Below, one piece after another: positions 1-8,141 of a DNA stretch of 64,000 bases. The stretch is taken from assembly GCF_001792815.1 (NCBI RefSeq), contig NZ_CP017674.1, forward strand, positions 992,001 through 1,056,000. Reading direction: 5' to 3'. The notes under the pieces were generated by a model. It did not search any database and was not told where the DNA came from. It worked only from the letters and a program-made list of their open reading frames with translations. How positions within the stretch are numbered: position 1 is the stretch's first letter; the number at the start of each line of letters is the position of its first letter. Position numbers and translations under genes: made by a program. Source of the stretch: Microbacterium sp. BH-3-3-3. GTDB lineage: Bacteria; Actinomycetota; Actinomycetes; Actinomycetales; Microbacteriaceae.

Positions 1-1
1 C

Positions 2-1216
2 TTCGGCGTGCTCTACCCCAACGCCATGGGCTACGCGGTGCTGCCCGGCGGCGTCGCCGTCGTGGTGCACCTGCTGCGCAGCCGCGGCCTGCCCGCCCGC
101 GCCCGCGCCACCGTGCTGCTGCTCGTCGCCTCGGCGGGGGTCGGGTTGTCGCATCCGAACGCGTTCCTCGGCATGGTCGCCCTCGGCGCGGCGATCGTCG
201 TCGTCGAGCTGCTGACCACGGCGATCTCGTTCCCCACCCGCCGCCGGTGGATGGCGACGGCGGCGATGCTGCTCGGACTGCTGCTCGTGCTCGCGGTGCT
301 GTGGCGGGTCATGCGCACCAACGCCGAGATGTCGCGCTGGCTGCCGTGGCAGACCACCGCGCAGGCCCTCGGCGAGGCGCTGCTGCTGTCGCCCCACGGC
401 TACACCGTCACCGTGACGATCTCGCTCCTGCTGCTCGTCGGCGTGGTCGCGATCGTCCGGCGCCCGCGCCGCCTGGTGATCGCCGGCCCCATGGTGGTCG
501 CCACCGTGCTGTTCGTGCTGGTGTCGGGCACCGCCGCGGGCAACCCGGTGCGCGAGCTGCTCACCAACCCCTGGTACAACGACTCCTTCCGCTTGGCCGC
601 ACTGCTCCCCGCCGCGGGGATCCCCGTCGCGGTGCTCGGCGCGATCACGCTGGTCGACCTCGCGGCGCGATCGCTCCAGCGCGCCCGCGCGGCGCGCGGC
701 CTGCGCGTGGCCATCGCCGCGGTCGCTGCCGTCGTCGTCTTCTCGGTCGGGGTGAGCCCCAACATCGTCCGCGCGGTGCAGGACGCCCGCGGCGCCTACG
801 CGCTCGACGCGGGTTCGCCCCTGCTCACGGCCGATGAAGAGGCCCTGCTCGAGCGCCTGCCCGAGACCACCCCCGCCGACGCCGTCATCGCGGGCAGCCC
901 CTGGACCGGCACGTCGCTCGCCTACGCGATCGGCGAGCGCGAGGTGCTGCGCAAGCACGTCTTCGGCGCGTTCGGGCCCGACGAGGAGCTCATCAACAAC
1001 GCCCTGCGCGACATCGACAGCGACCCCCGGGTGTGCGAGGCGGTCGATCGCCTCGGCGTCGACTACGTCCTCGACTTCGGTGCGCAGAACGTGTGGAACA
1101 ACCCCGGCGTCGGACTCGACCGCCAGGGACTGTACGGCCTCACCCCGTCGGAGCACCTCGTGCTCGTCGACCAGCAGGGGCCCGCCGCACGCCTGTTCCG
1201 CATCGAGGGCTGCTGA
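2..1216 (+). CDS. DUF6541-like polytopic membrane protein (5' end cut off)
   Basis: The reading frame is open from the first base and ends at TGA 1214-1216, so the true start lies upstream and about 404 residues are visible. There are roughly six hydrophobic segments in the first 250 residues, separated by Arg-rich loops, then a soluble C-terminal domain of about 140 residues. This layout resembles the large actinobacterial membrane proteins found beside cell-wall polysaccharide glycosyltransferases (DUF6541), some of which may be GT-C-like; that is family knowledge and no catalytic motif can be checked here. The next gene starts two bases after the stop, so it probably heads or belongs to the five-gene operon running to 5963. 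Function is inferred from context only. Confidence 0.6.
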   Translation, partial: FGVLYPNAMGYAVLPGGVAVVVHLLRSRGLPARARATVLLLVASAGVGLSHPNAFLGMVALGAAIVVVELLTTAISFPTRRRWMATAAMLLGLLLVLAVLWRVMRTNAEMSRWLPWQTTAQALGEALLLSPHGYTVTVTISLLLLVGVVAIVRRPRRLVIAGPMVVATVLFVLVSGTAAGNPVRELLTNPWYNDSFRLAALLPAAGIPVAVLGAITLVDLAARSLQRARAARGLRVAIAAVAAVVVFSVGVSPNIVRAVQDARGAYALDAGSPLLTADEEALLERLPETTPADAVIAGSPWTGTSLAYAIGEREVLRKHVFGAFGPDEELINNALRDIDSDPRVCEAVDRLGVDYVLDFGAQNVWNNPGVGLDRQGLYGLTPSEHLVLVDQQGPAARLFRIEGC

Positions 1217-1217
1217 G

Positions 1218-2414
1218 GTGCCCCGCTCCTCGACGGTCGCCGTCGCCTACGACTGCCTCTTCCCGTACTCCACGGGCGGGGGCGAGCGGCAGTACCGCGC
1301 CTTCGCCGACGAGCTGGGGCGGCGGGGCCTCGAGGTCGACTACCTCACCGCCGTGCAGTGGGAGGGCGCGACCCCCGTCGAGGAGCGCTTCCGCATCCGT
1401 CCCGTCACCGGCCGCCTGTCGCTGTACTCCGCCGACGGCGTGCGCCGCATCCCGGCGGCCCTGCGCTACGCCGCCGCACTCTTCCGCGCCCTCGTGCGTC
1501 GGCGCCGGCGCTACGCCGCCGTCATCGTGAGCGGACTGCCGATCTTCAACGTCTTCGCCGCGCGCCTGGCGCTGCTCGGCTCCGGCACGCGCCTGGTGGT
1601 CGACTACCTCGAGGTGTGGCACCGCCGCCAGTGGGTCGAGTACTCCGGCGCCGTCACCGGCACGATCGCGTGGGTGCTGCAGCGCGCGGCGATCGCGATC
1701 ACGCCCCTCGCGACCTGTCACTCGCAGCTCAGCGCCACGCGCCTCCGGCGCGAAGGGCTCCGCCGCCCGCCCGTGGTGAGCCCGGGCCTCATCGACGGCG
1801 CCGTCGACGTGGCGGCCCCCTCCCCCGCGACCACGCCGCCCTACGTGCTGTACGTCGGTCGTCACATCCCCGACAAGCGCGTCGAGGCCCTGCCCGCCGC
1901 CGTCGCCGCCGCCCGCGCGGGAATCCCCGACCTGCGCCTGGTCGTGCTGGGCACCGGACCCAGCTCCGACGCCGTCCGCGCCGAGGTGCACCGCGTCGGG
2001 GGCGACGAGTGGACCGACTTCCCCGGCTTCGTCTCGGATGCCGAGCTCGACACGCTCCTGCACGGCGCTCTGTGCCTCGCGAACCCGTCGCGTCGCGAGG
2101 GGTACGGACTCGTCGTCGTCGAGGCCAACGCCCACGGCACGCCCGTCGTGCTCGTGGCCGACGAGGGAAACGCCGCCACCGAACTCATCGACGACGGCGT
2201 CAACGGCATCGTCGCCCCCTCCATCCGACCCGACGACCTCGCCCGGGCGATCCGGGCCGTCGCCGACGGGGGTGACGACCTGCGCCGCACCTCGCGCGCC
2301 TGGTACGACACCGCCGTGGGCACCCGCACCATCCGCCGCACCGTGGAAGGGATCCTCTCGGCACTGCCGCTGCCGACCCCCGCCGCGGTGAAGACGAAAG
2401 AAGACACCCCGTGA
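1218..2414 (+). CDS. GT4-family glycosyltransferase
   Basis: A retaining GT-B glycosyltransferase of 398 residues. The N-terminal Glycosyltransf_4 half carries a GGGERQ loop near residue 20. The C-terminal Glyco_transf_1 half has YVGRHIPDKR near 215 and an EGYGLVVVEANAHG segment near 295-310, matching the E-x7-E nucleotide-sugar site of GT4 enzymes. GTG 1218 is chosen because it follows the previous stop by one base and gives a full N-terminal Rossmann strand (VAVAYDCLFPYSTGGGE); longer in-frame extensions only run antiparallel to the upstream gene. It overlaps the next gene by GTGA, which suggests translational coupling. Donor and acceptor sugars cannot be read from sequence. A role in surface polysaccharide assembly is inferred from neighbours. 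Confidence 0.88.
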   Translation: MPRSSTVAVAYDCLFPYSTGGGERQYRAFADELGRRGLEVDYLTAVQWEGATPVEERFRIRPVTGRLSLYSADGVRRIPAALRYAAALFRALVRRRRRYAAVIVSGLPIFNVFAARLALLGSGTRLVVDYLEVWHRRQWVEYSGAVTGTIAWVLQRAAIAITPLATCHSQLSATRLRREGLRRPPVVSPGLIDGAVDVAAPSPATTPPYVLYVGRHIPDKRVEALPAAVAAARAGIPDLRLVVLGTGPSSDAVRAEVHRVGGDEWTDFPGFVSDAELDTLLHGALCLANPSRREGYGLVVVEANAHGTPVVLVADEGNAATELIDDGVNGIVAPSIRPDDLARAIRAVADGGDDLRRTSRAWYDTAVGTRTIRRTVEGILSALPLPTPAAVKTKEDTP

Positions 2415-3607
2415 CCACTCCCGACTCGACGGACGTCGAGCTGACGATCCTCATGCCGTGCCTCAACGAGGCCGAGACGCTGGAGGTCTGCATCCGCAAG
2501 GCGCAGGGCTTCCTCGCCCGCAGCGGCATCCGGGGCGAGGTGCTGATCTCCGACAACGGCAGCACCGACGGCTCGCAGGCCCTCGCCGAGCGCCTGGGCG
2601 CCCGCGTCTCGCACGCGCCGCGGCGCGGCTACGGTGCGGCCCTCATCAACGGTATCGAGACCGCGCGCGGGCAGTACGTCATCATGGCCGACGCCGACGA
2701 CAGCTACGACTTCGAGAACCTCGAGCCGTTCGTCGAGCGCCTGCGCGCCGGAGCCGACCTGGTGATGGGCAACCGGTTCCTCGGCGGCATCGCCCCGGGC
2801 GCCATGCCGCCGCTGCACAAGTACCTCGGCAACCCGGTCCTGTCGTTCATCGGGCAGCTGTTCTTCCGACCGGGCATCCGCGACTTCCACTGCGGCCTGC
2901 GCGGCTTCAACCGCGCGCGCATCCGCGAGCTCGACCTGCAGACCACGGGGATGGAGTTCGCCTCCGAGATGGTCGTGCGCGCGTCGCTCGCGCGGTACCG
3001 CATCGAAGAGGTACCCACCACGCTGAAGAAGGACGGGCGTTCGCGTCCTCCCCACCTGCGCAGCTGGCACGACGGCTGGCGCCACCTGCGGTTCCTGCTG
3101 CTGTTCGCCCCGCGCTGGCTCTTCGTCTACCCGGGCCTGGTGGCGTTCTTCCTGGGTGCCATCACCGTCGGCGTCCTGTCGTTCGGCGGCATCGAGATCG
3201 CCGGGGTCGGGTTCGACGTGACGACCATGGTCTATGCGAGCGCGCTGTGCGTGACGGGGTTCCAATCGCTGCTGTTCTTCTGGCTGACCAAGCTCTACGC
3301 CACGCAAGAGGGCTTCCTCCCCACCAGTGAGCGGTATCGGCGGATCGTGGCGAGGTGGTCCGCCGAGCGCGGGCTCCTCATCGGCGTCGGCCTGTTCCTG
3401 CTCGGCATCGTGATCGCCATCGTGCAGGTCTCGCTGTGGGGCAGCCTCGACTTCGGCACCCAGAACGCTGCCCAGGCGGTGCGCATCGCCGTGCCCAGCG
3501 CGCTGACGATCGTCCTGGGCTTCCAGACGGTGATGATGAGCTTCTTCTCGGGCGTGCTCACCACGCCCCGGCGCGAGCAGCGCCCCGAAGCCGTCATCGA
3601 GAGCTGA
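2411..3607 (+). CDS. GT2 glycosyltransferase with C-terminal membrane helices (dolichol-phosphate-mannose-synthase type)
   Basis: A 398-residue protein. Residues 1-230 form a GT-A domain beginning TILMPCLNEAETLEVC, with SDNGSTDGS and the metal-binding DADDSYDFEN, plus FHCGLRGFNR typical of polyprenyl-phosphate glycosyltransferases. Four hydrophobic segments follow (about 235-260, 270-295, 320-345, 355-385). Such proteins usually transfer a sugar from a nucleotide donor to polyprenyl phosphate at the inner membrane face, supplying donors to GT-C enzymes; that is consistent with the DUF6541-like neighbour but not proven. GTG 2411 overlaps the preceding TGA in a GTGA and its own stop overlaps the next ATG (TGATG), so it is an internal operon member. 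Confidence 0.87.
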   Translation: MTTPDSTDVELTILMPCLNEAETLEVCIRKAQGFLARSGIRGEVLISDNGSTDGSQALAERLGARVSHAPRRGYGAALINGIETARGQYVIMADADDSYDFENLEPFVERLRAGADLVMGNRFLGGIAPGAMPPLHKYLGNPVLSFIGQLFFRPGIRDFHCGLRGFNRARIRELDLQTTGMEFASEMVVRASLARYRIEEVPTTLKKDGRSRPPHLRSWHDGWRHLRFLLLFAPRWLFVYPGLVAFFLGAITVGVLSFGGIEIAGVGFDVTTMVYASALCVTGFQSLLFFWLTKLYATQEGFLPTSERYRRIVARWSAERGLLIGVGLFLLGIVIAIVQVSLWGSLDFGTQNAAQAVRIAVPSALTIVLGFQTVMMSFFSGVLTTPRREQRPEAVIES

Positions 3608-4734
3608 TGGCCGACCGACGCATCCTCGTCGATCTGCTCGGCTTCACCGGGTCGCGCGGAGGCACCGAGACGTATGTGCGCGAGCTTCTGCCGCGCCTGG
3701 CGGAGCGCCTGCCGCACGTGCGCTTCGCCGCCCTGACGGGCCGCGTCGGCGCCGAGCGCGTGTCGTCGTTCTTCCCGGGGCACGTGCAGACGGTGCCGTG
3801 GGTGGGCGCTGACCCCGCGACGTGGGCGCTGGGTGCGGTCGCCGCCACCGGCCCCGTCGCCCGTCGCGGCCGCGCCGACCTCGTGTGGGCGCCGGCGAAT
3901 TTCGGTCCGGTGTTCCGCGGTGTCCCGCGCGTGGTGACCGTGCACGACGCCATCTACGACGAAGTGCCGGGCGGCCTGGCCCAGCGGGCGCAGCGCGCGG
4001 TGACCTCCACGCTCATGCGCCGGTCGGCCCGCACGGCCGACCGCGTCCTCACCGTCTCGCACGCGGCCGCGGCCAGCATCTCGGCGCACCTCGACGTCGA
4101 CGCCACGCGCATCGACGTCGTGCACAACGGCAGCACCGCACCGCGTCCGGTCGCCGATCCCGCCGGCATCCTGGCGCCGCTCGGCCTGCCCGCTGACCGG
4201 CCGATCGTGCTGAGCGTGGGCAACCGCATGCCCCACAAGAACTTCCCCGGTCTGCTCGCCGCCTGCGCCACCATCGACCCGGCCGTGCGCCCCGTCGTGG
4301 TCGTCGCGGGCAGCCGCCTGCCCGACCCGCTCGCCGAAGACGTGCGGCGACTCGGCCTCGAGCGCGACGTGGTGCTGCCCGGGTGGGTCAGCGACGATCA
4401 GCTCGAGGCGCTGTTCCAGGTCGCCGACCTGTACGCGTGCCCCTCGCTGGTCGAGGGCTTCGGGCTGCCGGTGGTCGATGCGCTGCGGCGCGGCGTCGCC
4501 GTGCTCGCCCACGACGTGCCCGTGCTGCGCGAGGTCGGCGGCGACGCCGCCCGGTACGCCGATGCGACGGATGCCGCCGCCTTCGGCGCCGCGATCACCT
4601 CCGCGCTGACGACGCCGCCGGATGCCGCCATGCGGGCCGACGCACAGCGGTGGGCGTCGCGCTTCACGTGGGACGACGCGGCCGACGCCACCGCCGAGGT
4701 GCTGGATCGCACGCGCGGGGAGCGACGACGGTGA
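3607..4734 (+). CDS. GT4-family glycosyltransferase (mannosyl/rhamnosyltransferase-like)
   Basis: A 375-residue GT-B enzyme. The N-terminus reads LVDLLGFTGSRGGTETYVREL, with the GGxE acceptor-side loop, and HDAIYDEVP near residue 115. The C-terminal domain has VGNRMPHKNFPGL near 200 and LVEGFGLPVVDALRRG near 280, the E-x7-D/E-type donor site of GT4 enzymes. ATG 3607 shares its A with the preceding stop (TGATG), which fixes the start; an upstream in-frame extension only overlaps the previous gene. It ends in a GTGA overlap with the flippase gene. The sugar specificity cannot be assigned. The proposed role is elongation of the surface polysaccharide. Confidence 0.88.
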   Translation: MADRRILVDLLGFTGSRGGTETYVRELLPRLAERLPHVRFAALTGRVGAERVSSFFPGHVQTVPWVGADPATWALGAVAATGPVARRGRADLVWAPANFGPVFRGVPRVVTVHDAIYDEVPGGLAQRAQRAVTSTLMRRSARTADRVLTVSHAAAASISAHLDVDATRIDVVHNGSTAPRPVADPAGILAPLGLPADRPIVLSVGNRMPHKNFPGLLAACATIDPAVRPVVVVAGSRLPDPLAEDVRRLGLERDVVLPGWVSDDQLEALFQVADLYACPSLVEGFGLPVVDALRRGVAVLAHDVPVLREVGGDAARYADATDAAAFGAAITSALTTPPDAAMRADAQRWASRFTWDDAADATAEVLDRTRGERRR

Positions 4735-5963
4735 AGGTCCTGCTCGCGCGCCTGATCGGCTTCGGCACCGCCCCGATGATCGTCGCGGTCGTACCGCTGC
4801 TCGTGCTGCCGATCGCGGCGCGCATCCAGGGCGCCGAGGGATGGGCGGCGATCGGAACGGGTCAGGCGCTCGGCAGCCTGTTGGCGATGATCTCGAGCTA
4901 CGGCTGGAACGTCGCCGGCGGCGCCCGGATCGCGATGGCCGAGCACGACGAGGCGCGTCGCGACGTCTACGCGCACAGCTTCTGGTCGCGTCTGGCCGTC
5001 TTCGCCGTCGTCGGCGGCGTGACGGCCGCGATCGCCGCGGCCCTCGTCGGCGGGGCGTTCGGCGGGGTGGCCGCTCTCGTGGTGCTCGCGACGGGGCTCA
5101 CCGGCCTGACGATGTCGTGGTACGCCGTCGGCACCGGCCGGGCGCGGATGGTGCTGTGGTTCGAGGCGATCCCCATGGCCGTGTTCACGGCCGCGAGCGC
5201 CGCGATCATGCAGCTCACCGGTCAGCTGGTGGCGTATCCGCTCATGATGATCGCGGGCGTGCTCGTCGGTCTCGCCGCGCTGCACGTGCACATGTACGGC
5301 CGCGTGGTCCCCCCGTTCCACGTCGGCGGCATCGGACGCAGCTTCCGCGAGAACCTGCCCCTCGCCAGCGCCGACGGCCTCGGCGGCAGCTACACCACCG
5401 CGCCGGTGCCGATCGCGCAGGGGGTCGTGGGCACGCAGGCCGCGGCCGAACTCACCTCGGCCGACAAGCTGTACCGGGTCGGCCTCACGGCCATCCTCAT
5501 CGTGGGCAACACCCTGCAGAAGTGGGTGCTCGAAGCCTCGTGGGAGGCCGGCCGCACCCGCCGCCACCTCGTCGCGCTCGCGCTGCACCTCGTGGTCGGC
5601 GTGATCGGCCTGCTGGTGCTCGTGCTGCTCGGACCCTGGCTCACGGCGGCGTTCCTCGGCGAGGCGGTGGCCCCTCCGGCATCCATGTTCCCCGCCTACG
5701 GCGTGACGTACCTGATCATCTCGCTGACGACGCCGCTCATCCGCAACGTCCTGGTGCCGGCGGGCCGCAACCGCGTCGTGCTGCTGGCGATCGTCGCTTC
5801 GGCGAGCGTCGGCCTTCCGGCCATGTTCGTGCTCGGCGCGACCCTCGGCGCGACCGCGATCGTCTGGGGTCTGGCCGTGTCGGAGGTCGTGGTGCTCACG
5901 GTCGTCGGCATCGCCGCGACCCGCGAGATCCGCGCGCAGCGCAGGCTCCTCACCCGCGGCTGA
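4731..5963 (+). CDS. Wzx-like polysaccharide flippase (MOP superfamily)
   Basis: A 410-residue hydrophobic protein with about 12 predicted membrane segments, beginning MKVLLARLIGFGTAPMIVAV and ending in a short basic tail. Overall spacing and the conserved Gly/Ser-rich first helix fit the oligosaccharide flippase branch of the MOP superfamily, which moves lipid-linked oligosaccharides to the outer leaflet. GTG 4731 overlaps the stop of the upstream glycosyltransferase (GTGA). The locus also encodes an ABC exporter, so either two export routes act on different products or one is specialised. It is the last gene of the first operon and converges on the glycosyltransferase at 6000-7007. Membrane topology was judged by eye. 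Confidence 0.8.
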   Translation: MKVLLARLIGFGTAPMIVAVVPLLVLPIAARIQGAEGWAAIGTGQALGSLLAMISSYGWNVAGGARIAMAEHDEARRDVYAHSFWSRLAVFAVVGGVTAAIAAALVGGAFGGVAALVVLATGLTGLTMSWYAVGTGRARMVLWFEAIPMAVFTAASAAIMQLTGQLVAYPLMMIAGVLVGLAALHVHMYGRVVPPFHVGGIGRSFRENLPLASADGLGGSYTTAPVPIAQGVVGTQAAAELTSADKLYRVGLTAILIVGNTLQKWVLEASWEAGRTRRHLVALALHLVVGVIGLLVLVLLGPWLTAAFLGEAVAPPASMFPAYGVTYLIISLTTPLIRNVLVPAGRNRVVLLAIVASASVGLPAMFVLGATLGATAIVWGLAVSEVVVLTVVGIAATREIRAQRRLLTRG

Positions 5964-5999
5964 GGGCACGGCCCGGGCAGACGCACCGACCGCGGCGGC

Positions 6000-7007
6000 T
6001 CAGCGCGCGGCGTTCCCGCGCCGACCGCCCGTGACGCTCCAGAGCGCCGCCCCGAGCAGATGAACGACGGCGGTGCGCGGGGTCGTCTCCGAGCGACGGA
6101 CGGCCCCGAGAACGGCGCGCACCGTCGCCCCGGCCCGCCGGCGACGGCCGAAGGCGGCGGCGAGCCCGCGCGCGACGGGGGTGTCGACCCGAGCGCGCAG
6201 AGCGTCGGTCATGGCTTCGGCCCAGCCGGCGTTGACGACGTAGAGCGAGCGGGCGAGGGCGCGCGGGCCTCCGCCCTCGGCGGCGAGCGCCGCGCGGCGT
6301 CGTCTCAGCGTCTCGCGCCAGCCGAGGCGCGCGGCATCGGCCTCGCCGAGCACGTTGGCGGTGTGCTGCACGTAGTCCTGCACGACCCGGTCGACCACGC
6401 GGGTGCCGTCGGTCGCGGCGGCGCACACGGCCAGCCAGTGATCGTGTACCTGCGCGGGTCCGGGGAGGGCGGGGAAGGGCAGGGCCACGTCGAGCAGCGA
6501 CCGGCGCAGAACGCAGAGGGCGCCCGAGAACTGGTTCTCCAGCACCAGCGAGGTCGCGTCCACCTCGCGCCGCGCCGTGGATGCCGTGACCACCACGCCC
6601 TCCGGATACGTCACCACGCGCGCCTGCCCGCTGACGAGCGCCGCGTCCTGCAGCGCCGGCACGAGGGTGGCGAGCTTGTCCGGCATCCAGACGTCGTCCT
6701 GATCGCTCAGCGCGACCCACGCGGCGTCGGCGGGCACCGCGGCCAGTCCGCGTTCGAAGTTGCGGTAGAAGCCGACACGCTCCTCGAACCCGATGACCTC
6801 GAACCTGTCGTCGTCGCCGACGGCGTCGATCATCTGCGCGCGCACCGCGTCGGAGCCGCCGTCGGCGACGACGAGGCAGCGGAACGCGCCGAGCGTCTGC
6901 GCCTGGAGCGAGCGCAGCTGCCGGGCGAACAGCTCCGCCGGGGGCCGGTACGCCGCCAGCACGATGTACCCCTCGATCGGGGCGGCGGCGGGGTCGGTGG
7001 GGGTCAT
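6000..7007 (-). CDS. GT2 glycosyltransferase, rhamnosyltransferase-like
   Basis: A 335-residue GT-A enzyme. Visible motifs are VVADGGSDAVRAQ near residue 50, ALSDQDDVWMPDK near 100, and a VHDHWLAVCAAA acceptor segment near 190. The SDQDDVW signature is characteristic of rhamnosyltransferases such as RgpB-type enzymes (family knowledge), which fits the dTDP-rhamnose genes in the same island. The start at ATG 7007 begins the first beta strand (GYIVLAAYRPP) after a short Ala/Pro tail. Much longer frame extensions upstream are antisense shadows. It is divergent from the GT2 gene at 7137, with a shared 130-bp promoter region. Confidence 0.85.
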   Translation of the reverse strand: MTPTDPAAAPIEGYIVLAAYRPPAELFARQLRSLQAQTLGAFRCLVVADGGSDAVRAQMIDAVGDDDRFEVIGFEERVGFYRNFERGLAAVPADAAWVALSDQDDVWMPDKLATLVPALQDAALVSGQARVVTYPEGVVVTASTARREVDATSLVLENQFSGALCVLRRSLLDVALPFPALPGPAQVHDHWLAVCAAATDGTRVVDRVVQDYVQHTANVLGEADAARLGWRETLRRRRAALAAEGGGPRALARSLYVVNAGWAEAMTDALRARVDTPVARGLAAAFGRRRRAGATVRAVLGAVRRSETTPRTAVVHLLGAALWSVTGGRRGNAAR

Positions 7008-7034
7008 GGGCGGGTGCGCCGGGGAGGCGGTCCC

Positions 7035-7075
7035 ATCGTACCGACCCGGGTCGACCACGGGTGCGGTCGTACACT
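7035..7075. promoter_or_regulatory. divergent promoter region
   Basis: On the minus strand TACGAT (7035-7040) would give a short leader for the gene ending at 6000. On the plus strand TACACT (7070-7075) would start a transcript about 55 bases ahead of ATG 7137, which has a GAAAGG ribosome site at 7121-7126. No convincing -35 boxes are visible. Confidence 0.4.
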
Positions 7076-7136
7076 GGGGGCTCATCCCCCGTGCTGCCCT
7101 CCGGGTGCCGGTGTCCGAACGAAAGGCCGGTCGCGC

Positions 7137-8099
7137 ATGAGTGCCGATCCCGAGATCGACATCGTGATCCCCGTGTACGGGGGCTGGGACTTCGTGCGCA
7201 CGTGCGTGCGCGCGGCGCTGGACCAGAGCGTCGCGGCACGCGTCATCGTCGTCGACGACCGCTCGCCCGACGACACCGCCGACCGCATCGAGCAGGCTTT
7301 CCCCGAGGTCACGCTGCTGCGCAACGAGGTCAACCTCGGCTTCGCCCGCACGTGCAACGTGGGCATGGCGGCGGGAGACGCACGCCTGGTCATGCTCGTC
7401 AACAGCGACGTCGTGCTCGAGCCCGGCGCGGTCGCTGCGGCGATCACCGCGCTGCCCGACGACCCGGCATCCCGCATCGGCAGCGCCGCGACCCTGCTGC
7501 TCGCCCCCGACGGCTCGGTCGACTCGTACGGCATCGTCGCCGACGTCACCGGCGCCGGCTTCGTGCGCTTCCACGGCGCGCCCCTCTCGGCGGTGCACGC
7601 CAGCGTTCCGCCCGTGCTCGGTCCGTACGGCGCGGTCGCGGTCTACCGCCGCGCCGCGCTCGACGAGGTGGGCACGTTCGACACGAACATCTTCATGTAC
7701 GGCGAAGAGCTCGACCTGGCCTTCCGCCTGCGCGCGGCGCGCTGGGGCTGCGTCGCGATCACCGAGCCGGTGGGCACGCACCTCGGCGGGGCGAGCGCGG
7801 GCACCGAGTCGGAGCGCCAGCGCCGGTTGTCGGGGTTCGCCCGCGGCTACCTGCTGCGCAAGTACGGCGTGCTGCGTTCGCGGTGGGGACTGCGTGCCGT
7901 CGCCGTCGAAGCGGTGGTGTCGGTCGCGCGCCTCGTGCTGCGGCGCGACCTGGTGTCGCTGCGCGGCCGCATCGAGGGGTGGCGCCGCGGTGCGCGGGCG
8001 CCCCGACTCCCCCTGCCGCTCGACGCCGTCGACGCGACGATCGATCTGCGCACCTCGCTGCGCATGCGCGGCGACGGCTACTGGGTCGAGCGCGCCTGA
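7137..8099 (+). CDS. GT2 glycosyltransferase (WbbL-like)
   Basis: A 320-residue GT-A enzyme starting IDIVIPVYGGWDFVRTC. It has VVDDRSPDDTAD, NEVNLGFARTCNVGM near residue 65, NSDVVLEPG (DxD-type metal site) near 85 and YGEELDLAFRLRAARWG near 185, which carries the ED motif of the putative catalytic base. This arrangement is typical of rhamnosyl- or galactofuranosyltransferases related to WbbL/GlfT. ATG 7137 is preceded by GAAAGG at suitable distance. It is transcribed in the same direction as the large glycosyltransferase at 8142, which has its own promoter. Exact linkage is unknown. Confidence 0.86.
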   Translation: MSADPEIDIVIPVYGGWDFVRTCVRAALDQSVAARVIVVDDRSPDDTADRIEQAFPEVTLLRNEVNLGFARTCNVGMAAGDARLVMLVNSDVVLEPGAVAAAITALPDDPASRIGSAATLLLAPDGSVDSYGIVADVTGAGFVRFHGAPLSAVHASVPPVLGPYGAVAVYRRAALDEVGTFDTNIFMYGEELDLAFRLRAARWGCVAITEPVGTHLGGASAGTESERQRRLSGFARGYLLRKYGVLRSRWGLRAVAVEAVVSVARLVLRRDLVSLRGRIEGWRRGARAPRLPLPLDAVDATIDLRTSLRMRGDGYWVERA

Positions 8100-8128
8100 C
8101 CCCGTCGGCCGCACCGCCGGTCGCTCCG

Positions 8129-8134
8129 TAAAAT
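8129..8134 (+). promoter_or_regulatory. -10 element TAAAAT, leaderless start of the 8142 gene
   Basis: TAAAAT lies seven bases before ATG 8142, with no ribosome-binding sequence between. Transcription would begin at or next to the start codon. Confidence 0.6.
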
Positions 8135-8141
8135 CGGACGC